Assembly: GCA_937877575.1 (NCBI GenBank)
Contig: CALFIZ010000098.1
Location: forward strand, 1 to 8,833
Length of the DNA stretch: 8,833 bases
Direction: 5' to 3'
DNA from: an uncultured Marinilabiliales bacterium
Lineage (GTDB): Bacteria > Bacteroidota > Bacteroidia > Bacteroidales > BM520
Part shown: piece after piece, positions 1-5,615 of the stretch
Layout: every line of letters begins with the position of its first letter
Position numbering within the stretch: position 1 is the first letter of the stretch
Notes under the pieces: generated by a model
Databases searched by the model: none
What the model was told of the DNA's origin: nothing
What the model saw: only the letters and a program-made list of their open reading frames with translations
Made by a program: the position numbers and the translations under genes

Positions 1-696
1 GGTATTGTATGGATTGTATTTATTGTGCTGATGGTTGTCAGTCTGATTGTCAGCAAGACGTTGAACAGAAAGATAGAGGAATACTCACAAGAGATGATAC
101 CAAGCGGTATGACCGGCAGAGAGGTGGCTGAAAAAATGCTCAAATCTTTCGGAATAACCGATGTCAAGGTCCAGTCGGTTGCCGGCAAACTTACCGACCA
201 TTATAATCCGACCGATAAGACCCTGAATCTCAGTGAGACAACGTATAATATGAACAGTGTCGCCGCCGCTGCGGTTGCCGCTCACGAATGCGGACATGCA
301 GTCCAGCATGCAGCCGGCTACAAATGGTTGAAGATGCGTTCCGCCATGGTTCCTTTTGTACAGTTCGGATCCCGCTGGTCACAATGGATTCTTCTCGCAG
401 GCATGTTGCTGCTGGGAGTGTCATCATTAGTGAGTTTCGGTAGAACACTGCTGATAATAGGCATTATCCTCTTCTCTTTGACGACTATTTTCTCATTTGT
501 GACTTTACCCGTGGAATATAACGCATCCGACCGTGCCCTTAAATGGCTCGAAACCTCAGGTATGGTGGTCGGTGAGCAGCACGACAAGGCTCAGGATGCA
601 CTCAAATGTGCTGCAAGAACTTACGTTGTCGCCGCACTTTCATCTTTGGCAACATTGCTGTACTACATTGCGATTCTTAATAATCGGAGAAGCTGA
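1..696 (+). CDS. YugP-type membrane zinc metallopeptidase, 5' end missing
   Basis: This is an integral-membrane neutral zinc metallopeptidase of the YugP/Zn_peptidase_2 family. Its substrate is unknown, though the family is usually assumed to act on membrane or envelope proteins. The frame is open from base 1 and begins inside an N-terminal hydrophobic helix, so probably only a few residues are missing. An internal GTG at 25 or ATG at 31 could be called as a start, but either would cut into that helix. The catalytic HExxH motif reads H-E-C-G-H at bases 283-297, just after an Ala-rich helix. The LTDHYNP and LNLSE segments before it are typical of the family. A likely third zinc ligand is the Glu at bases 514-516 in PVEYNAS, near the end of the next membrane helix. 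Further hydrophobic spans lie at about 376-420, 445-510 and 610-680. The gene ends 19 bp before the convergent fucosidase gene. The family call is firm from motif order and length. Confidence 0.9.
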   Translation, partial: GIVWIVFIVLMVVSLIVSKTLNRKIEEYSQEMIPSGMTGREVAEKMLKSFGITDVKVQSVAGKLTDHYNPTDKTLNLSETTYNMNSVAAAAVAAHECGHAVQHAAGYKWLKMRSAMVPFVQFGSRWSQWILLAGMLLLGVSSLVSFGRTLLIIGIILFSLTTIFSFVTLPVEYNASDRALKWLETSGMVVGEQHDKAQDALKCAARTYVVAALSSLATLLYYIAILNNRRS

Positions 697-715
697 CAGC
701 CGGTGATGTTGCAAG

Positions 716-2494
716 TCATCGGTTAGTTTGATGATTTTCGGTTTTCCTCAAGAGGATTCTTTTTAAATCTATGCCCAACGCTTCTAACGGCGAGGCGGCA
801 TTGGCTTGTTTCAAGGTCACTTCCTGCTTTCCTGCTTCGACTGCTATCTTACCTATGTAAGTGGTTTGAACCATCTTGTCAACACCTGGGAAGGTGTGCG
901 TAATGCTCTGACTGCCAATGCTTAATGACAACACTTTTTCGTCAACATCCGGGAGATAAACCGCAAAGGCATCGTATGTGCCTGACTCTTTCACGTCAAC
1001 AAACCAAGATTTCCGGGAGTTGGCTTGTGTGGTCATATAGCTGCGTCCGTCAACGGCTGCATGGGTGATGGCGTTGTCTCCGCTGAGGATTATGCTGCCG
1101 TCCTCCTCCGGCAAAATATACGAATGTCCGATTTTTATGTCCTCATCCTTAAAAGTCAACACTATGGTGACAAGGTCGCATGACGTGTCTTTGCATCTGA
1201 TTACCAAATCATTGCCATCCATGATATGCGCAACGGGTAAATCTTTGTCCGACAGGCAGTATATACTGTCAATCTGACTGTCAATGTTTTTGCAGACAAC
1301 TGGTTTGCTTATATCTGAGATGGTGATGTACAGCTTGTTCCCCTTCCTTGTACAGCAACCATTGTCAAGTTTGTCAAACATCGTGGGCTGACTGCCGTAT
1401 ATGGCTTCGCTGTTGGCTGAAGTCCATTTGCCAATATCTCTCAGAACATTTTTCTCGTAGTCAATGACATTGCCGTTGCCGTCGGGACCGATGTTGAGCA
1501 GGAAGACCCCGCCGTGGCTTACGGTTTGCATCAATCTTGTAATCTGCTGTTTGCATTGCAGCTTTTCGTCGATGCGTTTCTGCCAGGACTTGTATCCCCA
1601 TGTCCCATACATGGATGCCGGATTGTCCCATGCGATGCTTTCGTATCCTGCAACGTCACCGTTGTCGGGAAGCGTAAGATAATCGCCCTGATAATTCATG
1701 ATTCTACCGCTGATGAGACATGATGGCTGGATTGATTTCACCACTTGTCTGAAATGCTTGCTCTGCTCGGGCGTCAGCAGTCCCATGTCGAACCATATTG
1801 TTTCGATTTCGCCATAATTGGTAAGCAGTTCCGTAAGCTGTGACACAATGCATTGCTCCAACTCATCGGTGATGGTTTCGAGAGGACTGTAAACCTGGTT
1901 CACATACTGGGTGCAGTCAGTGGTCGTATCGGGTTCGAGACGTGGTATTCCCCCACTGAAATGCCAGTCGGGCAGTGAGTAGTACAGTCCGAATTTCATG
2001 CCGTGACGGTGACAGGCGTCAGAAAGTTCCTTAACGACATCGCGTCCGAATGGAGTGGCGTCAACAACATTGTAACCGGTTGTGGCAGTTTTGAACATAC
2101 AGAACCCGTCGTGATGTTTTGAGGTGAAGACAATGTATTTCATGCCGGCTTCCTTTGCAAGCAGAACGATTGAGTCGGCATTCCATCCCGTCGGATTGAA
2201 TTGCTTTGCAAGTTGCTCATAATCAGCAACCGGTATGCGTGCGTGGTTCATTATCTGTTCAGCATAATAATTGATGTGTCTGCCGTTCCATACCCCTGCC
2301 GGAATGGAATAAAGCCCCCAGTGAATAAACATCCCGAATTTGTCGCTCTGCCATTCCTCAAGATGCTGTTTGGTTATTTCATCAATGTTGATGCTGTCTC
2401 TTACAGTGATATTGTCTGACATTTTGTCGTAACTGTTGCATGAGAACAGTACCGACACGAGTATGACAAGTGTGAGTGTTTTGTTGATTTTCAT
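716..2494 (-). CDS. GH29 alpha-L-fucosidase, lipoprotein with C-terminal beta domain
   Basis: This retaining exo-glycosidase removes alpha-L-fucose from glycans such as host mucin or plant and milk oligosaccharides. The 592-residue product starts with a short basic and hydrophobic signal ending in a lipobox L-F-S-C (Cys19), so it should be a lipoprotein in the periplasm or on the outer membrane. The GH29 barrel covers about residues 45-370. It shows KFGMFIHWGLYS near 52-63, SKHHDG at 125-130, the nucleophile Asp236 in IWFDMG, and LLNIGPDGNG at 332-341. In many Bacteroidales GH29 enzymes the stretch before TWGY reads W-E-T-P-A-S, but here it is W-D-N-P-A-S (Asp290), so the acid/base residue may differ. 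Residues of about 380-450 form a beta linker, and 455-585 resemble a carbohydrate-binding or accessory jelly-roll domain. The start lies 12 bp downstream of the phosphatase gene on the same strand, so the two are probably co-transcribed. GH29 is certain; the exact linkage specificity cannot be read from the sequence. Confidence 0.95.
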   Translation of the reverse strand: MKINKTLTLVILVSVLFSCNSYDKMSDNITVRDSINIDEITKQHLEEWQSDKFGMFIHWGLYSIPAGVWNGRHINYYAEQIMNHARIPVADYEQLAKQFNPTGWNADSIVLLAKEAGMKYIVFTSKHHDGFCMFKTATTGYNVVDATPFGRDVVKELSDACHRHGMKFGLYYSLPDWHFSGGIPRLEPDTTTDCTQYVNQVYSPLETITDELEQCIVSQLTELLTNYGEIETIWFDMGLLTPEQSKHFRQVVKSIQPSCLISGRIMNYQGDYLTLPDNGDVAGYESIAWDNPASMYGTWGYKSWQKRIDEKLQCKQQITRLMQTVSHGGVFLLNIGPDGNGNVIDYEKNVLRDIGKWTSANSEAIYGSQPTMFDKLDNGCCTRKGNKLYITISDISKPVVCKNIDSQIDSIYCLSDKDLPVAHIMDGNDLVIRCKDTSCDLVTIVLTFKDEDIKIGHSYILPEEDGSIILSGDNAITHAAVDGRSYMTTQANSRKSWFVDVKESGTYDAFAVYLPDVDEKVLSLSIGSQSITHTFPGVDKMVQTTYIGKIAVEAGKQEVTLKQANAASPLEALGIDLKRILLRKTENHQTNR

Positions 2495-2506
2495 ATATTT
2501 ATGTGA

Positions 2507-3160
2507 TTATTTCACGTATTGGTTGTAGAAATCCATCGGATTGTCGATTATGCGCCATGCGCCGTTCTCTTCAAGCTCTTTGCGTGTGCGGTAACCCCAA
2601 GTGACTCCGATAGGCTTGATTCCTGCATTGCGCGCGGTAATCATATCCACATTTGAATCTCCGAGATAAAGGGTCTCGTCAGGACTGACATTGACTGTTG
2701 ACAAAATTTTGTTGACCATTTTCGGATCCGGTTTTGTGGTGATGTCACCGCCCGGACCTACCGCTGCAGCAAAATTTATCTCAGGGAAATAGTATTTGAG
2801 CAGAAAATCCACACCTTCCTGAAACTTGTTGGATGCTACCGCCAATTTGATGTTATTATCCTGTAATGTGTTGAGTAGCAGTGGTATGTCTTTGTAGGGA
2901 TAGGTCTTTTCGTTAATATGGCTTTTATAATAACCGAGAAATTCAAGTGTGAAACCGACAAGATAGTCTTTGGTTCGGAACTCTTCAGGAACGGAGCGTT
3001 CGATGAGTTTCCTGATGCCGTTACCGATGAATGCATTGTATTCATCCAATGTGTGGGTCGGATGTTTGTGTTGTGTTAACACATAGTTGGTTGCATCAGC
3101 CAAATCGCCGATGGTATTGAGTAATGTTCCGTCTAAGTCAAAAATAACTAATTTCAGCAT
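2507..3160 (-). CDS. HAD-superfamily hydrolase, phosphoglycolate phosphatase-like
   Basis: This cytoplasmic magnesium-dependent phosphatase belongs to the haloacid dehalogenase superfamily, Gph/PGP-like group. All four HAD motifs are visible in its 217 residues. Motif I is DLDGTLLNT with nucleophile Asp8 and acid/base Asp10. Motif II is VASNK with Ser110. Motif III is the Lys143 in TTKPDP. Motif IV is LGDSNVD with Asp168 and Asp172. The helical cap between about residues 16 and 85 carries FIGNGIRKLIERS, as in phosphoglycolate phosphatases. The real substrate may be phosphoglycolate or another small phosphate ester, since HAD specificity is poorly predictable. The ATG follows a good Bacteroidetes -7 box with a leader of about 14 nt and no Shine-Dalgarno. 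It is the first gene of a likely two-gene unit with the fucosidase, although no metabolic link is obvious. Confidence 0.9.
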   Translation of the reverse strand: MLKLVIFDLDGTLLNTIGDLADATNYVLTQHKHPTHTLDEYNAFIGNGIRKLIERSVPEEFRTKDYLVGFTLEFLGYYKSHINEKTYPYKDIPLLLNTLQDNNIKLAVASNKFQEGVDFLLKYYFPEINFAAAVGPGGDITTKPDPKMVNKILSTVNVSPDETLYLGDSNVDMITARNAGIKPIGVTWGYRTRKELEENGAWRIIDNPMDFYNQYVK

Positions 3161-3180
3161 TGTATGTTTTTTTAAAAATA

Positions 3181-3188
3181 CAAAAGTA
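3181..3188 (-). promoter_or_regulatory. Bacteroidetes-type -7 box for the phosphatase-fucosidase unit
   Basis: Read on the minus strand, these bases are TACTTTTG, an exact match to the Bacteroidetes -7 consensus TAnnTTTG. The phosphatase ATG lies 20 bp downstream, leaving a short AT-rich leader. I see no convincing TTTG -33 element at the usual distance, so the call rests on the -7 box and its position. Confidence 0.55.
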
Positions 3189-3189
3189 G

Positions 3190-3197
3190 TATTTTTG
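3190..3197 (+). promoter_or_regulatory. Bacteroidetes-type -7 box for the CaCA exchanger gene
   Basis: The plus strand reads TATTTTTG, matching TAnnTTTG, 44 bp upstream of the exchanger ATG. It is separated by one base from the opposing box at 3181-3188, so the two form a near-symmetric back-to-back pair. A T-rich run about 20 bp upstream could serve as a weak -33 element. Confidence 0.45.
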
Positions 3198-3241
3198 CAT
3201 AGTTTTTGCGGCTTTTATGTGTTGATTTTTAGAATAATATT

Positions 3242-4177
3242 ATGGAATGGATACAATTGATAGGCGGTTTTGTTCTGCTGCTTTTAGGCGGTGAATTCCT
3301 TGTCCGAGGCGGAGTTTCCATTGCCAGGAGGTTTAATGTGTCGCCATTGGTGATAGGTTTGACTATAGTGGCGTTCGGCACTTCGGCTCCGGAACTGTTG
3401 GTAAGCATTAATGCCGCTCTTTCAGGTCATCCGGAAATCTCCATAGGAAACGTAGTCGGCTCCAACATTGCCAATATCGCATTGATTCTTGGCAGTTCGG
3501 CATTAATTCATCAGATGCTGATAACAAGTGAAACCATAAAATTCGATATTCCGATACTGATGCTGGCATCCCTTCTGTTTGCCTCTGCCGCAACCGATGG
3601 GGAAATAAGCAGGGTTGAAGGCATAGCCGGACTTGTTTGCCTGGCGATGTTTATAATGCTTCAGGTTCGGAATATTAGAAAAGACAAGGATAAAATCAAG
3701 GTTGACGATATAGATGAAAGTAAGACTTACCCTCTTTTTGTATCAATTCTAATTGTGATAGCATCTTGTTTTGCCTTGTCTTATGGTGCTGATTTTCTGA
3801 TAGATGGGGCTACAGTCATAGCCCGCGATTTCGGCGTTTCCGAGAGAATCATAGCAGTGACGATAGTCGCATTGGGAACCAGTCTTCCTGAATTGGTTAC
3901 ATCGGTCATTGCTGCCATAAAGAAGGAAAGTGATCTTGCAGTGGGCAATATAGTCGGTTCCAACATTTTCAACATATTCTGCATAATCGGCGTTTCGGCC
4001 ACCATAACTCCTATCAGGTTTGCATGGAGTGACTTTTCATTTGATTTCGTTTGGATGTTGGCTCTGACATTGCTGATGTTTGTCCTGATTCTCGTCAGAA
4101 AGCCGTACGACCTCAACAAAATCGGCGGCACGACACTGCTGTTGTCGTATATCGTCTATATGTTACTTGTGCTTTGA
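3242..4177 (+). CDS. CaCA-family Na+/Ca2+ exchanger (YrbG-like)
   Basis: This inner-membrane cation antiporter of the Ca2+:cation antiporter superfamily probably exports calcium in exchange for sodium or protons. Its 311 residues contain the two inverted alpha repeats that define the family. Repeat 1 has GTSAPEL at residues 46-52 and GNVVGSNIAN at 69-78. Repeat 2 has GTSLPEL at 212-218 and GNIVGSNIFN at 235-244. The acidic Glu in each P-E pair and the Asn/Ser of the GSN motifs are the expected ion ligands. About ten hydrophobic spans are visible, and the charged stretch at about residues 141-163 is the cytoplasmic loop between the halves. No Shine-Dalgarno precedes the ATG, but the ATG directly starts the typical first helix. 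Its last 22 bp overlap the 3' end of the convergent NhaC gene. Length and both repeats are complete, so it looks functional. Confidence 0.93.
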   Translation: MEWIQLIGGFVLLLLGGEFLVRGGVSIARRFNVSPLVIGLTIVAFGTSAPELLVSINAALSGHPEISIGNVVGSNIANIALILGSSALIHQMLITSETIKFDIPILMLASLLFASAATDGEISRVEGIAGLVCLAMFIMLQVRNIRKDKDKIKVDDIDESKTYPLFVSILIVIASCFALSYGADFLIDGATVIARDFGVSERIIAVTIVALGTSLPELVTSVIAAIKKESDLAVGNIVGSNIFNIFCIIGVSATITPIRFAWSDFSFDFVWMLALTLLMFVLILVRKPYDLNKIGGTTLLLSYIVYMLLVL

Positions 4178-5613
4178 TTTCCTGTCCCAACGTCTCTTAC
4201 TGCTTCTGCATTCCTCTTGATTTTAAATCCTATTGCGGCAATGAAAATCGACATTAGCGGCGAGATCAGATTGAAGAAACAATAGGGGAAATAGGCCATT
4301 GTCGGCACACGCAGAACAGTTGCCTGTGTCATGCCGCAGGTATTCCATGGAATAAGCACTGATGTCACTGTTGCGGAATCTTCCGCAGAACGGCTCAGAA
4401 GCCTGCTTTCGTACCCCTTCTCTTTGTATAGGTCCTTGAAAAGACTGCTTGTGATTATTATTGACAGATATTGGTCGCTCGTGGTGATGTTGGATATGAT
4501 GCCTGTTGTGACAGTGGATGCTACAAGTCCCGTCCTGTTTCTGACAATCTTTATCAGTTGGTCGGTGAGGCTGCGAATCATGCCGCTCCCCATCATCGAG
4601 GCACCGAAAACCATCGCGCACATTATCAGAAACACTGTGTTCAACATACCGTTCATACCTGTCGTTGACACTAACTCATTTACTTGAGCACTGCCCGTGT
4701 CTATGTTTGTCGAGCCATAATATGCCTGCATCAGTCCTTTGAAACCGTCCCGGAATGTCAGCGATGTGAACCCGTCCCCACCACCGTTTGCTATCTGCCA
4801 AATGATATCTGGCTGGAATATCAGGGCAAAAATGCCGGCCAATAGCGATGCAATGAATAATGTAGGCAATGCGGGAACTTTCAGAATAATCATTATCGCC
4901 GTCAACACCGGTACCAGCAGAAGCCACGGGGAAATGTTGAATGTATTTGCCAATGCCGAAGAGAAGACATCAACTTGAACAACATCGTTTGTTTGGTGTA
5001 ATATGCTGACAGTCAAGAATATTATTAATGCTATTGTAATCGATGGAACGGTCGTTATCATCATATATCTGATGTGGGTGAACAACGGAGTTTCCGTAGA
5101 TGATGAGGCAAGAATGGTCGTGTCGGACAGCGGTGAAATCTTGTCGCCGAAATATGCCCCTGAAATAATAGCGCCTGCTATCCAGCCGGGACTGAAGCCT
5201 TCAGCAATCCCGATTCCTATCAACGCAACCCCTATTGTCGCAATTGTGGTCCATGAACTGCCGGTCATAAGCGATATCAGCGCACACAATATGCACGCGG
5301 CAAAAAGAAATATCTTCGGCGAGATTATCTTCATGCCGTAATATATTAGGGTCGGAACCACACCGCTCACCATCCATGAACCCGCTATTGCTCCAATCAA
5401 CAACAAGATAATCAATGAAATACATACAGTCTTGATATTGTTTTGCATGGCATTCTCAAAGTCATCCCAGGGTACTTTGTAGAAGACCGTTGATATGAAT
5501 ATCGTTAAGCCGGCGGACAACAGAAGGGCTACCTGACTTCCGCCTGACAATGCGTCTGTTCCGAAATATTTGATTACGAAAAACAACAGCAGTATCAAAA
5601 ACAATATAATGAA
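4156..5613 (-). CDS. nhaC: NhaC-family Na+/H+ antiporter, N-terminus lost at a junction
   Basis: This inner-membrane sodium/proton antiporter of the NhaC family would expel Na+ and support pH and salt homeostasis. The body is complete from the first-helix region through FGTDALSGGSQ and MTGSSWTTIATIG (about 5268-5230). The signature SGAYFGDKISPLSDTT lies at about 5163-5116, and a hydrophobic C-terminal half follows. The frame could be extended to an ATG at 5677-5679, but those first 22 or so residues are encoded by DNA that belongs on the other strand to the recoded gene of segment B. They do not look like an NhaC N-terminus, where a short basic leader and a Pro-containing helix are usual. I therefore treat the gene as 5'-truncated, with its last authentic base between about 5580 and 5613. 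It is convergent with the exchanger gene and overlaps it by 22 bp. Confidence 0.88.
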   Translation of the reverse strand, partial: FIILFLILLLFFVIKYFGTDALSGGSQVALLLSAGLTIFISTVFYKVPWDDFENAMQNNIKTVCISLIILLLIGAIAGSWMVSGVVPTLIYYGMKIISPKIFLFAACILCALISLMTGSSWTTIATIGVALIGIGIAEGFSPGWIAGAIISGAYFGDKISPLSDTTILASSSTETPLFTHIRYMMITTVPSITIALIIFLTVSILHQTNDVVQVDVFSSALANTFNISPWLLLVPVLTAIMIILKVPALPTLFIASLLAGIFALIFQPDIIWQIANGGGDGFTSLTFRDGFKGLMQAYYGSTNIDTGSAQVNELVSTTGMNGMLNTVFLIMCAMVFGASMMGSGMIRSLTDQLIKIVRNRTGLVASTVTTGIISNITTSDQYLSIIITSSLFKDLYKEKGYESRLLSRSAEDSATVTSVLIPWNTCGMTQATVLRVPTMAYFPYCFFNLISPLMSIFIAAIGFKIKRNAEAVRDVGTGNQSTSNI

Positions 5614-5615
5614 CT
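5575..5615. other. Junction between Bacteroidales DNA and UGA-glycine DNA
   Basis: To the left, the minus strand encodes the start of NhaC (FFVIKYFG and onward). To the right, the plus strand encodes a Gln/Lys-rich linker that runs into a gene readable only with TGA as glycine. The two coding segments are on opposite strands and both are cut within the gene. The exact base cannot be fixed, because the AAC/CAG-rich stretch at 5578-5610 makes acceptable protein in both readings. I see no insertion sequence, integrase or target duplication here. Confidence 0.75.

Noticed and set aside
697..715. Terminator hairpin between the metallopeptidase and fucosidase genes
   Set aside because: The possible stem around 699-723 (CCGGTGATG against CATCGG) pairs poorly and has no U-tract, so I do not call it.
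5575..5615. Recent lateral transfer or a mobile element at the first junction
   Set aside because: I find no transposase, integrase, terminal inverted repeat, target duplication or tRNA gene, and genes on both sides are cut. A technical chimera is simpler.
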